A DNA stretch of 64,000 nucleotides from Lachnospiraceae bacterium UBA3632 (GTDB lineage Bacteria; Bacillota; Clostridia; Lachnospirales; Lachnospiraceae). Each line of letters opens with the position of its first letter. Positions within the stretch are counted from its first letter, which is position 1. The stretch is from the NCBI GenBank assembly GCA_002373975.1, contig DFKZ01000056.1:92112-156111 (forward strand), written 5' to 3'. Positions 45,188 through 53,771 of this stretch are shown here, piece by piece. The notes under the pieces were generated by a model that saw nothing but the letters and a program-made list of their open reading frames with translations, ran no database searches and was not told where the DNA came from. Both the position numbers and the translations under genes were made by a program.

Positions 45188-45772
45188 ATGGCAAAAAAAC
45201 AGTCTCCGATAATTGTAAACGGATATGCATTTTTTAATGAGCAGGATGCACTTCTTGCCGAAAGTGAGCGCAAAAAAGTCGAGTATCTCCATGCGCATAT
45301 GGAATTAAAAGACCCCGACAAGATAATGACGGTGTATAAGAAAGCACTCGACGACAGGATGTTCAGGACACCCATAGGCGTTGACTTTTTGCGTGAAGTG
45401 CAGACTTTTCTTATTGAGCAGTGTGATTTTCCCGAGGGTGATGTACCTGCTATTCCTCTTTATGTGGAATATGATAAAGAGCTGAAGGAACGGGAGGTCA
45501 TCAATCACAGGAAGATCAGTGAGAAAAAAGATGGAAAGGATAATAAGGTTCCGTTCATCTTTGTGTCTGTTGTTTTAAACATCGCGCTTCTGGCTGCGGT
45601 CATAGCAATGTTTATTATCACTCTCAATTCCGATCAGCCCAACATTCTCAATTATGAGACAGCCATAACAAATAAATATTCCTACTGGGATCAGGAACTT
45701 ACCGAAAAAGAGCAGGAGCTGAGAGCAAGAGAAGCCGAGATCAAGCTTCGGGAGGAAGAATTAAATAAATAA
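45188..45772 (+). CDS. Unknown single-pass membrane protein with C-terminal coiled coil
   Basis: A 194-residue protein I do not recognise. Residues 1-115 are soluble and charged, including NGYAFFNEQDALLAESERKKV, which resembles the N-terminal part of some rhomboid-adjacent Lachnospiraceae proteins only weakly. A membrane helix lies at about 120-145 (FIFVSVVLNIALLAAVIAMFI). Residues 160-194 are a Glu/Arg-rich coiled coil (LTEKEQELRAREAEI). Its stop overlaps the start of the response regulator gene by one base (TAATG), so the two are translated together and may work together. Confidence 0.7.
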   Translation: MAKKQSPIIVNGYAFFNEQDALLAESERKKVEYLHAHMELKDPDKIMTVYKKALDDRMFRTPIGVDFLREVQTFLIEQCDFPEGDVPAIPLYVEYDKELKEREVINHRKISEKKDGKDNKVPFIFVSVVLNIALLAAVIAMFIITLNSDQPNILNYETAITNKYSYWDQELTEKEQELRAREAEIKLREEELNK

Positions 45773-46464
45773 TGGGAATACCGAAAGTGCTCATTGTGGA
45801 TGATGAGGACAATATAAGAGAACTTGAAAAAGAGGCTCTTTCAAAGATTGACTGTTTTATCCTGGAGGCATCGGACGCAAGGAAAGCCATAGATCTCTTT
45901 TTTGAAACAAAGGATGTTTCGCTTATCCTGCTTGATATTATGATGTCTGACATGGATGGTTTTGAGGTGCTGAAGGAGATAAGGGATTTTTCAGATGTGC
46001 CTGTGATAATGATAGCCCCGCGCCCTGATGAAAATGAGGAACTGAAGGGGTTTGCGATGGGTGCGGATGATTATATAAGCAAGCCTTTTTCTCCGAAGGT
46101 GCTGGCGGCCAGAGCCGAAGCACTGCTCAGGCGGGTAAAGGCTGCCGAAAAAGAAGATGTGCTCAGCATTGGACCGATCCGGATCGATAATACCGCACAT
46201 CAGGTTTATGTGAACAATGATCCTGTTGACCTGAGCTACAAGGAATATAAGCTTCTGTGCTTTTTTGTAAAGAACAGGGGGATTGCATTGTCAAGGGAAA
46301 AGATACTGGACAGTGTGTGGGATTATGATTATTTCGGCGATGCAAGAACTATCGATACACATGTTAAAAAACTGAGAAGTAAGCTCGGCAAGGAAGCCGG
46401 GAATCTTATAAAGACAGTATGGGGGATGGGATATAAAATGGAGGATGATCCTGCAGAAAGTTAA
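45772..46464 (+). CDS. OmpR-family response regulator with atypical receiver
   Basis: A 230-residue regulator. The REC domain has VDDED, phospho-acceptor Asp55 (LILLDIMMSDMDGF) and Lys104 (YISKPF), but the conserved Thr/Ser of the switch is Ala82 (VIMIAPRPDE). The C-terminal winged helix (about 135-225) is canonical: YKEYKLLCFFVKNRG, SREKILDSVWDYDYFGDARTIDTHVKKLRSKL. No orthodox kinase gene is adjacent; the hybrid kinase upstream is the nearest. It overlaps the upstream gene by one base and is 31 bp before the multi-pass membrane protein gene. Confidence 0.92.
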   Translation: MGIPKVLIVDDEDNIRELEKEALSKIDCFILEASDARKAIDLFFETKDVSLILLDIMMSDMDGFEVLKEIRDFSDVPVIMIAPRPDENEELKGFAMGADDYISKPFSPKVLAARAEALLRRVKAAEKEDVLSIGPIRIDNTAHQVYVNNDPVDLSYKEYKLLCFFVKNRGIALSREKILDSVWDYDYFGDARTIDTHVKKLRSKLGKEAGNLIKTVWGMGYKMEDDPAES

Positions 46465-46495
46465 GGATCAGACCTTCCATTGGAGGTAGAAGATT

Positions 46496-49087
46496 ATGAA
46501 TCTGACGTTTAACACTTATTATGAACAACTGATCTATGAAACGGGTGTGCTGAAACGCGTTTCTCAGGAGACGGCTTTCACAGAGTACCTTGTATCCGTC
46601 GAAAACAGAGCGGCTCAGAATCCCGCACTTTCAGCAAGTCTAAGAAAAGAACTGATCCAGAACACTATGATCTATCAGTCAAGGATGATCGCAGCGGGAA
46701 GAATGCAGGGATGCAACTATATGGAACTTGTTTATCCCGGAATGGGTGTCCCGGTAGTGGCGGAGGCTATGACTGCTCCACAGCCGGCGCAGGTTCCTGT
46801 AACACCTCAGCCTGCGCCACAGCCTGCATTTACGCAACCCCAGCCGGCGCCGGTTCCTCAGCCCGTGCAGCAGCCTGTGAATGTACAGCCGCAGCCTGCA
46901 TTCGTGCAGCAACAAGCTCAGCCTGCTACTGTGCCTCAACCTGCAACATCTCCGCAGCCTGCAGTAGCTTCGCAGCCCATACCTCAGCCTGTACCGCAGC
47001 CTGTACCGGTTACGCAGCCGCAGGCCGCTCCCGTAAGAGAAAAGAAGCCCGGTGCGGAATATGCTGTGGGAGGAATTGTTCTCAGCGTTCTCGGAACGGC
47101 GCTTATCCTTACCGGATTTGTTATGCTCGCCGTGAATTTCTTCGACAACTTCTGGCAGGGCATGAGCCTGTATCTTGTTTGCGGTGCTTTGATGCTCGTC
47201 TCCGAGCTGCTTATCAGAAGACTTGTAAAGAAGCTGTCATATGTGTTCTCGGGACTCGGTATAGCCGGATTCTTTGTTGTGACTCTGATCAATTATTTTG
47301 TTCTGGGACTGTATAATTTCTGGGTGACGGTGATACTGCTCTTTGTTTTTTCATGTCTGACAGGAGTATTCGGGTATTTCAAGAAAGCATTTCTGTTTAC
47401 CGTTATCGGATATTGCAGTGTATTTCTTGGGATTTCCCTTATCGGAAATACATTCGGGGATGTAGAATATCTTTCACTGATATGCATCATGCTGTTCCAG
47501 ACAGCACTCTGGCTTGCAATGCCCATTGAGAAAAAATACGGAAAGGCATTTTCCATCATTCAGATCGTCGGAAACCTTGTCCTTATGATCACGGCATGCA
47601 GCAATAACACCACAGGGTTTATTTTCTCAAGCTACAGAATGAACGGCTTATGGCTCTCGATCTTTGTATCGATAAGCTTTATCATGCTTCTTACGATCCT
47701 GTTTGTAACAGGATTAAGATTCTGCAGATACAGCGAGACAGGAACCGAAGAAAAGATCCGCCCTGTAGCGCAGATAGTGTTGGTAGCAATCGGAACAGCC
47801 ATTTATTCAGTGTTTAAACTGGTCACTGTTCAGGAGATATATTCTGATTTACACGCCAATATTGAGCTGTTCGTTTCGACGCTTTGTTTCGTGCTTGTGG
47901 GTGCGGCTTTTGTGTTCTTCTTAATGAGAAAGAAGATAGAGCTTTGGCAGCCTGTTATATTCTATGTGCTTTTAATGTCATTCTTTACGGTATTGGGTAT
48001 CAAGGAAAGATCGGTCGCTGCGGCGGGACTTACTGTGGTTCTTGCGGGCAGTATCTGCGCAGCAAGGTTTCTTAAAAAGACTTCACTTAATGTGTGCGAT
48101 CTTGTCATGAAGATACTGTTTTCTATAGTTGCTATTGATATCGCATACAATTATGCATATGAGCCGGGTCACTATATTGTGATCGCAGCGCTTGTGGCTG
48201 CAATTGCGGCAGGGAGCGGATTCCTTTGTCCTTCCGAGATCATACTTACCGCCACACTGATATTTGCGGTATGTCAGCTGTCATCTTACAAGCTTTGGCT
48301 TATTCTGATATCGGGAGTAATAATGCTGACGGTATTTGTGTTCCACAATGTAAAATGGCTGAGACCTAAAGTGATACTTGTATATGACATACTTGCCATG
48401 ATCACAATGGTATTTGTGCTCGGATTTTTGAATCATCCTTTCTACAAGAACGATATGATCACCGCACTTCTTGTGTTCTGCTTCGGACTGGCCACTCTCA
48501 TCCAATACCTGCAGAAGAGTTACGGAATGTTCTTTGCCGGGAAGATGATGCCGATAGCGGTTTATCTTACATATTTTGTATTTATACTCAGGATCAAAGA
48601 AGGCTTTGTTACCAGTGCCATACTTATGGCAGTAGCGCTGATCTGCGTGGCTCTGGGCTTTTTGATGAATCAGAAATCCGTAAGGATATATGGTCTGGTG
48701 CTTTCGCTGTTTGTTTGTCTGAAGCTTGTGATCTTTGACTTTGCAAGTGCGGCATCTCTTGTTAAGACCATTATGTATTTTGTAGTGGGTATCCTTGCTC
48801 TTGTTATAGCCGGTGTGTATATTGTGTCGGAGATGATGCTTTCAAGAAAGAATCAGCAGCTGTTGCAGGAACAGGCTGCGGCAGCGCAGAACCCAATAGT
48901 GCAGAACCCGACAGTGCAGAACCCGACACTGCAGAACCCGACAGTGCAGAACCCGACAGTGCAGAACCCGACTGTACAGAACCCAATAGTGCAGAACCCG
49001 ACAGTACAGAACCCGGCAGTGCAGAACCCGTCTGTACAGAATGCCCCTGCACAGAATGCGGTATATCAGGATCAGAATAATCTGTAA
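46496..49087 (+). CDS. Large multi-pass membrane protein with Pro-rich and Asn-Pro repeat regions
   Basis: An 863-residue protein I cannot assign to a named function. Residues 1-85 are a small soluble domain. Residues about 92-180 are a Pro/Gln/Ala-rich linker (PQPAP and QPVPQP units). From about 185 to 790 there are many hydrophobic helices (roughly 20) with little between them, somewhat like DUF2339-type proteins. The C-terminal 75 residues contain 10-11 copies of a five-residue unit (QNPTV). Ribosome site GGAGGTAG precedes the ATG. It lies downstream of the OmpR-type regulator in the same direction. An envelope role is likely; the cargo or partner is unknown. Confidence 0.7.
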   Translation: MNLTFNTYYEQLIYETGVLKRVSQETAFTEYLVSVENRAAQNPALSASLRKELIQNTMIYQSRMIAAGRMQGCNYMELVYPGMGVPVVAEAMTAPQPAQVPVTPQPAPQPAFTQPQPAPVPQPVQQPVNVQPQPAFVQQQAQPATVPQPATSPQPAVASQPIPQPVPQPVPVTQPQAAPVREKKPGAEYAVGGIVLSVLGTALILTGFVMLAVNFFDNFWQGMSLYLVCGALMLVSELLIRRLVKKLSYVFSGLGIAGFFVVTLINYFVLGLYNFWVTVILLFVFSCLTGVFGYFKKAFLFTVIGYCSVFLGISLIGNTFGDVEYLSLICIMLFQTALWLAMPIEKKYGKAFSIIQIVGNLVLMITACSNNTTGFIFSSYRMNGLWLSIFVSISFIMLLTILFVTGLRFCRYSETGTEEKIRPVAQIVLVAIGTAIYSVFKLVTVQEIYSDLHANIELFVSTLCFVLVGAAFVFFLMRKKIELWQPVIFYVLLMSFFTVLGIKERSVAAAGLTVVLAGSICAARFLKKTSLNVCDLVMKILFSIVAIDIAYNYAYEPGHYIVIAALVAAIAAGSGFLCPSEIILTATLIFAVCQLSSYKLWLILISGVIMLTVFVFHNVKWLRPKVILVYDILAMITMVFVLGFLNHPFYKNDMITALLVFCFGLATLIQYLQKSYGMFFAGKMMPIAVYLTYFVFILRIKEGFVTSAILMAVALICVALGFLMNQKSVRIYGLVLSLFVCLKLVIFDFASAASLVKTIMYFVVGILALVIAGVYIVSEMMLSRKNQQLLQEQAAAAQNPIVQNPTVQNPTLQNPTVQNPTVQNPTVQNPIVQNPTVQNPAVQNPSVQNAPAQNAVYQDQNNL
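48887..49051 (+). repeat. 15-bp in-frame tandem repeat (QNPTV units)
   Basis: About eleven units of CAGAACCCGACAGTG with small variations, in frame with the membrane-protein gene. Because units are 15 bp, gain or loss changes length without breaking the frame. Confidence 0.9.
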
Positions 49088-49107
49088 TGATCAAAACATT
49101 AATACAA

Positions 49108-49142
49108 AAAGCGGTACATTCATTTTCGGAATGCACCGCTTT
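49108..49142. terminator. Bidirectional terminator between convergent genes
   Basis: A 14-bp stem (49108-49121 with 49129-49142, one G-T pair). The minus-strand side ends in five T residues and serves ldhA; the plus side has a shorter T-run and can serve the membrane-protein gene. Confidence 0.8.
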
Positions 49143-49191
49143 AATAAATTATGTATAAGTGGATTATTTAATCTGTTTAATAACCATTTGA

Positions 49192-50181
49192 TCAGGCTAC
49201 ATCATTGTCTGTTCTGATGCCTTTTTCTGCATCGACAAGATTCTGAAGAGTGGTCTCAGCTATGGCAGCAAGTGCCTCCATAGTGTAGAAGCCCTGATGT
49301 GATGTGATCATTACATTGGGGAATGCAAGAAGCCTTGCCGTAACGGAATGCTCCATAATGTCATCCGAACGGTCTTCATATACGTTTCCGGCTTCTTCTT
49401 CGTAAACGTCAAGTCCAACGCCCAGGAATTTCTTAAGGCGTATTCCTTCGATCAGTTCATTGGTGTCAACAAGCGCTCCGCGAGAAGTGTTTACAAGGAT
49501 CACACCGTCTTTCATCTTCTTTATGCTTTCAATATTGATCATGTGATATGTTGAATCCATGAGAGGGCAGTGGAGCGAGATAAGATCACTCTGTGCAAGC
49601 AGTTCATCAAAGGATACATATTCCACGAAATCCTTAAGAGAAGGATTCTGGTACACATCATAAGCGATGACACGCATTCCGAAGCCTTTGCAGATGCGGC
49701 ACATAGCGGCTCCGATCTTTCCGGTTCCGACAATACCGGCGGTCTTTTGATAGAAGTTCACACCGCGCAGTCCTTTAAGGCTGTAGTCATTCTCGCGGAC
49801 TTTGTTATAAGCCTTATAAAGCCTTCTGTTAACGGCAAGTGCGAGAGCCATGGCAAGCTCGGCCACGGATTCGGGTGAATATCCGGGAACCCTTTTTACT
49901 GTGATCCCGAGTTCCTTTGCCTTTTCAATATCAACATTATTGAAACCGGCACATCTCATCAGCACGGTCTTAACTCCGCATTCCTTAAGTATCTCGAGAG
50001 TTTTGGCTCCCACATCCGCGCTTACAAATGCACATATCGCATCATAACCCTTTGCGAGAGTGGCTGTCCTGGGCTCAAGCTCGGGGTCGATATAATCAAC
50101 CTCAACTCCTTCAAAACGGGGGATCAGCGGATCAAAAGATCTTTTATCGTAAATCTTAGCAGCATAAAACAATACTTTCAT
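49192..50181 (-). CDS. ldhA: D-lactate dehydrogenase (D-2-hydroxyacid dehydrogenase family)
   Basis: A 329-residue NAD-dependent enzyme that reduces pyruvate to D-lactate. Family motifs match LdhA: RCAGFNNVDIEKAKELG, the Rossmann loop GIVGTGKIGAAM, the catalytic Arg (NTSRGALVDT), Glu (LDVYEEEAG) and His (ITSHQGFYTMEAL). The ribosome site GAAAGGAG precedes the ATG. It stands alone on the minus strand with its own promoter and terminator, consistent with fermentative metabolism. Confidence 0.92.
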   Translation of the reverse strand: MKVLFYAAKIYDKRSFDPLIPRFEGVEVDYIDPELEPRTATLAKGYDAICAFVSADVGAKTLEILKECGVKTVLMRCAGFNNVDIEKAKELGITVKRVPGYSPESVAELAMALALAVNRRLYKAYNKVRENDYSLKGLRGVNFYQKTAGIVGTGKIGAAMCRICKGFGMRVIAYDVYQNPSLKDFVEYVSFDELLAQSDLISLHCPLMDSTYHMINIESIKKMKDGVILVNTSRGALVDTNELIEGIRLKKFLGVGLDVYEEEAGNVYEDRSDDIMEHSVTARLLAFPNVMITSHQGFYTMEALAAIAETTLQNLVDAEKGIRTDNDVA

Positions 50182-50223
50182 ATCTGTTTCTCCTTTCGGG
50201 ATTAATACATTTATTTAATATTT

Positions 50224-50253
50224 ATAATAGCACTAAATGCCGAAGTTTCGCAA
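50224..50253 (-). promoter_or_regulatory. Promoter of ldhA
   Basis: On the minus strand, TTGCGA (50253-50248), 18-bp spacer, TATTAT (50229-50224), 42 bp before the ldhA ATG. Confidence 0.5.
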
Positions 50254-50307
50254 TAAATCTTGTAACAAACGGATTGAAATCTGTAACTTATAAAATATTT
50301 GGCGGAT

Positions 50308-50336
50308 TTGACTTTTTCAGGGTGACTCTGTATAAT
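50308..50336 (+). promoter_or_regulatory. Strong sigma-A promoter of the GGDEF/EAL operon
   Basis: TTGACT (50308-50313), 17-bp spacer, TATAAT (50331-50336). The predicted leader is about 68 bases. Confidence 0.75.
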
Positions 50337-50410
50337 CAAATAGGGTATGTGGACTTACAGAAAGGCCATCAAGAACCTAAACTATATGGTGCAGATTTGG
50401 GGAACAGCAA

Positions 50411-52063
50411 ATGAGATTATCAAACTTAAAATACAAGAAAGCTTTTATTATTCTGTTATCTCTTCTTTGCATAGGTAATACAGTAGCCTCAGGTTTATTG
50501 GCAAGGATTCAAAAGCCTTTACAGTTGGGAGATTTATCATTGCCCACAAGCAGCCTTAACGGTTGCCTTCAGGCACTTTCCTTTTCATTTTGCCTGCTGA
50601 TGGTAATGATTGATTATAATTTTGGGCTTGTATGTTCACTTATAGTTATTTCCGTATCGATAGTAGGGGCAGGTCAGGCTATAGTAAGGTCAAGCAGCCT
50701 ATTGGCCATACCCACCATCATTAATTCGATATTTTATATTGCAGCCCTTATCATTATCAGCGGTCAGTTCAGACAGAGCAAGAGAGCCGAGCTAACGGAT
50801 AAACTGACAGGCCAGATCAACCGCTACGGTTTTGAAGAGATCATACATAAAAAGATCAGATCTTTCGAGAAAGGCACAATTATATTCCTTCATATAAAGG
50901 GATTTACCGACATCAATACCAATCTCGGCAGAAGCAATGGTGATATTATCCTCAAGACGGTTTCGGACAGGATCGGTCAGGTTATAGTGGGTAAAGGAGA
51001 GGCATACAAGCTGGAGGGAGCTGAGTTTGCCATATTTATCCGCGAGGGAAACGATTGCGAGGAGCTGGTTAAAACTCTCATTGCCATAATCGAAGAAAAG
51101 ATAGAAGTTAAGATAGGTGAGACGACTTCTAACGTATATGTGAATGTTAAGGCCGGTATTGCAGACTGCCTGAACGGATATGTCAATCCCGACACCCTCA
51201 TGAAGAACGCAGATATCGCTATGACTTATGCTATGCGTAACGAAGATATCAAATACTGCTTCTATAATGAGAGGATCAAAAAGGGTAGCGAAAGAGAGCA
51301 TGAGATCGAGGGATATATTAAAGATGCTCTTGAGAAGGATTATTTCTATCTTGTATTTCAACCGCAGTTCGCTATTACCAACAAGAAGCTCAGAGGTTTT
51401 GAGACGCTTATCCGAATGAAGCTTACGGACGGAACCATGATCAGTCCCGCTGAGTTTATAAGCGTTGCGGAGAAATCGGATCTGATCCTCAGAATAGATG
51501 ATTTCGTTATGCGAAAGGCTATGAAAGAGTTTAAGGATACCTGCCTTGAATATGATAAGTCCTTTATCCTTTCCATCAATATCTCCGCCAAGGACATCGC
51601 TCTTGACGGATTTGCCGAGAAGCTCATAGAGGTAGCGGACAGTATAGGATTTCCCAAGGAGTGTCTTGAGATCGAGATCACCGAGTACTCCTTTGCAAAG
51701 AGTGCCGAAGCCACTATCGGAAACATCAAAAAGCTTCGTGAAAGCGGCGTAATGATAGCCCTTGATGATTTCGGAACCGGCTATACATCCCTTTCTCAGC
51801 TTCTTAATCTGCCCATCAATCTTCTTAAGATCGATAAGAGCCTTGTCGACAGCATTAAGAGCAATGACACAAACAAAGATTTTATTAACGCAGTAATATA
51901 TATGGGTCACCTCATGGAGTGCGAAGTTATTGCAGAGGGTGTTGAGGACGAGGATCAGCTTTCACTTCTCCACAAGCTCGGATGTGATTTCGTACAGGGA
52001 TTTGTATGGGGCAAACCCACCGATTACGATTCGGTAGTACTTATCTGCAGGCAGAGTGTATGA
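50411..52063 (+). CDS. Membrane GGDEF-EAL protein, probable c-di-GMP phosphodiesterase
   Basis: A 550-residue protein. About five membrane helices (1-125) are followed by a GGDEF domain (about 130-285) whose active site reads EGAEF, so it is probably not a cyclase. The EAL domain (about 300-545) keeps ETL in place of EAL (GFETLIRM), the LEIEITE block, an intact DDFGTGYTSL metal site, LLKIDKSL and EGVED. It is probably an active phosphodiesterase that lowers c-di-GMP. The stop overlaps the next gene start by four bases. ATG 50411 with GGGGAA upstream fits. Confidence 0.87.
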   Translation: MRLSNLKYKKAFIILLSLLCIGNTVASGLLARIQKPLQLGDLSLPTSSLNGCLQALSFSFCLLMVMIDYNFGLVCSLIVISVSIVGAGQAIVRSSSLLAIPTIINSIFYIAALIIISGQFRQSKRAELTDKLTGQINRYGFEEIIHKKIRSFEKGTIIFLHIKGFTDINTNLGRSNGDIILKTVSDRIGQVIVGKGEAYKLEGAEFAIFIREGNDCEELVKTLIAIIEEKIEVKIGETTSNVYVNVKAGIADCLNGYVNPDTLMKNADIAMTYAMRNEDIKYCFYNERIKKGSEREHEIEGYIKDALEKDYFYLVFQPQFAITNKKLRGFETLIRMKLTDGTMISPAEFISVAEKSDLILRIDDFVMRKAMKEFKDTCLEYDKSFILSINISAKDIALDGFAEKLIEVADSIGFPKECLEIEITEYSFAKSAEATIGNIKKLRESGVMIALDDFGTGYTSLSQLLNLPINLLKIDKSLVDSIKSNDTNKDFINAVIYMGHLMECEVIAEGVEDEDQLSLLHKLGCDFVQGFVWGKPTDYDSVVLICRQSV

Positions 52064-52848
52064 ACAGGATTAACTTCAAAAAAGGAATGATCGTTTCAGC
52101 ATCAGCATTGTGTATCACAATGCTGTTTTCTGCGTGTGCAAATGCCATCCCGAACCTTTCTCCGGCCGATGAACAGCGCGTGGGAGAGTATGCCGCAATG
52201 GTCATGCTCAAATATGACGCCAGCCATCGTTCCAGGCTCGTGGACCTTTCCAAGGTAGTCATTCCCGAACCGGAACCGGTTGAAGAAACCCTGCCCGAGC
52301 CTGAACCTGAAGAGCCCGAAGAAATTGTGGTTTCGGGTGATATCGATGAAGGCGGGGAAGATCAGGGCAGCGATGTAAATGTTGTTGATAACACTACGGA
52401 ACCCGCACAGGAAGAAGTTAACTATACTCAGGAGGAAGTGCTTGGATTTGCGGAGGGAGTTTCTCTTGTTTACAGGGGATATCAGTTCCTTACGAGCTAT
52501 CCCGAGAATCCTATTGACAGTGCTTTCAGCCTTGATGCCACGGCAGGTAAGAAATTCCTTGTGCTTAATTACACGCTTTACAATCAGTCCGGCACAGCGC
52601 AGGATTTTGATTTTATGGGCGACGGTGACGAGAAATATGTGTTTAAAGTGGTTGTAAACGGCGATGTGTCACGCACTGCACTTATAACTCTGCTTATGGA
52701 TGATCTGTCTACTTTTAAAGGCACTGTTGATAACGGAAGCGGAGAAGATCTTGTACTTTTATTTGAGATTGATGAATCTGTTGAAGTCAGTTCCCTGGAG
52801 CTTGTCATCAAGAATACCTCCATCAGCAGTTCTGTTATCCTTGAGTGA
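52060..52848 (+). CDS. Lipoprotein with Ig-like C-terminal domain, unknown function
   Basis: A 262-residue lipoprotein (lipobox LFSA|CANA). Residues about 65-125 are a Pro/Glu-rich acidic spacer (PEPEPVEE, EPEEPEEI). The C-terminal 120 residues look like a single beta-sandwich domain of the DUF4352/telomeric-repeat-like type (KKFLVLNYTLYNQSGTAQDF). Ligand and role are unknown. Its ATG overlaps the stop of the phosphodiesterase gene (ATGA), so the two are co-translated, which suggests the lipoprotein works with or senses for that membrane protein. It is 14 bp upstream of the kinase gene. Confidence 0.72.
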   Translation: MNRINFKKGMIVSASALCITMLFSACANAIPNLSPADEQRVGEYAAMVMLKYDASHRSRLVDLSKVVIPEPEPVEETLPEPEPEEPEEIVVSGDIDEGGEDQGSDVNVVDNTTEPAQEEVNYTQEEVLGFAEGVSLVYRGYQFLTSYPENPIDSAFSLDATAGKKFLVLNYTLYNQSGTAQDFDFMGDGDEKYVFKVVVNGDVSRTALITLLMDDLSTFKGTVDNGSGEDLVLLFEIDESVEVSSLELVIKNTSISSSVILE

Positions 52849-52862
52849 TAATTATTTGATAT

Positions 52863-53771
52863 ATGATATATACAATTACTTTTAATCCCGCTATTGATCA
52901 TATCGTGAGGCTTTCTTCGCCCTTTAAGGAGGGAGGCCTTAACAGGAGCAGTAGTGAGGATTATTTTATTGGCGGAAAAGGAATAAATGTTTCGATAGTG
53001 CTTAAAGTACTTGGACTTGAAAGTACTGCATTAGGGTTTCTTGCGGGCTTTACGGGGCTTGAGATACTCCGCGGAGTAGAGGAAAAGGGTATAATTCCAG
53101 ATTTTGTTATGCTTGATGAAGGAAATTCAAGGATCAATGTGAAGCTGAAAGGCGCGGACGGGACCGAAACAGAGATAAATTCCGGGGGACCCGATATTCC
53201 GGAAAATAAAAAAGAAGAATTCATGGAAAAGCTTTCCGCTCTTAAGGAAGGCGATTATCTTATAATTTCGGGAAGTGCGCCCAAGTCTCTCGGAAAGGAT
53301 TTCTGTGGGGACATCCTCAAAAAGCTTGAAAAGAAAAATGTAAGATGTGTCGTAGACACTTCGGACACACTTTCTGATTCAATAAAATACAGACCTTTTC
53401 TGATAAAACCCAATCTGGAAGAGCTTGAAGGCCTTTTTGGCAGGAAGATTTCGGGGCTTGATGAAATCATAAGCTGCGGACGTGAACTTCAGTCTCGCGG
53501 AGCACAGAACGTACTTGTTTCCATGGCAGAAAAGGGCGCTGTGCTTTTGACATCGGACGGAATGGTTATACCGCACGGATCCTTAAGCGGTGAAGTCAGA
53601 AACTCTGTGGGAGCAGGGGATTCGATGGTTGCGGGATTTGTTGCAGGTTTATTAAGAACCGGTGATTATTCAGAGGCATTAAAGCTTGGAATAGCCGCAG
53701 GTTGCGCTACAGCTTTTTCGGATGATCTTGCAACAGGAGAGTATATCAGTAAAATATATGAACGTCTATGA
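52863..53771 (+). CDS. fruK: PfkB-family sugar-phosphate kinase, probably 1-phosphofructokinase
   Basis: A 302-residue cytoplasmic kinase. The N-terminus MIYTITFNPAIDHIVRL and the GGKGINVSIVLKVLG motif are typical of 1-phosphofructokinase/tagatose-6-phosphate kinase; the C-terminal ATP-site motif VGAGDSMVAGFVAG contains the catalytic Asp. It would convert fructose-1-phosphate to fructose-1,6-bisphosphate. No fructose PTS permease gene adjoins it, so tagatose-6-phosphate kinase is an alternative. It overlaps the enzyme I gene by 14 bp. Confidence 0.85.
   Translation: MIYTITFNPAIDHIVRLSSPFKEGGLNRSSSEDYFIGGKGINVSIVLKVLGLESTALGFLAGFTGLEILRGVEEKGIIPDFVMLDEGNSRINVKLKGADGTETEINSGGPDIPENKKEEFMEKLSALKEGDYLIISGSAPKSLGKDFCGDILKKLEKKNVRCVVDTSDTLSDSIKYRPFLIKPNLEELEGLFGRKISGLDEIISCGRELQSRGAQNVLVSMAEKGAVLLTSDGMVIPHGSLSGEVRNSVGAGDSMVAGFVAGLLRTGDYSEALKLGIAAGCATAFSDDLATGEYISKIYERL

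Noticed and set aside
46711..47316. Cys/Ala-rich 201-residue frame overlapping the membrane protein gene
   Set aside because: A shifted frame of the Pro/Gln-rich repeat region; its odd composition comes from the repeat.
48887..49051. CRISPR-like regular repeats
   Set aside because: Units are contiguous 15-mers in frame in a coding gene, with no spacers and no cas genes.
50792..51910. 372-residue minus-strand frame opposite the GGDEF-EAL gene
   Set aside because: Antisense to a clearly conserved protein and without recognisable motifs.
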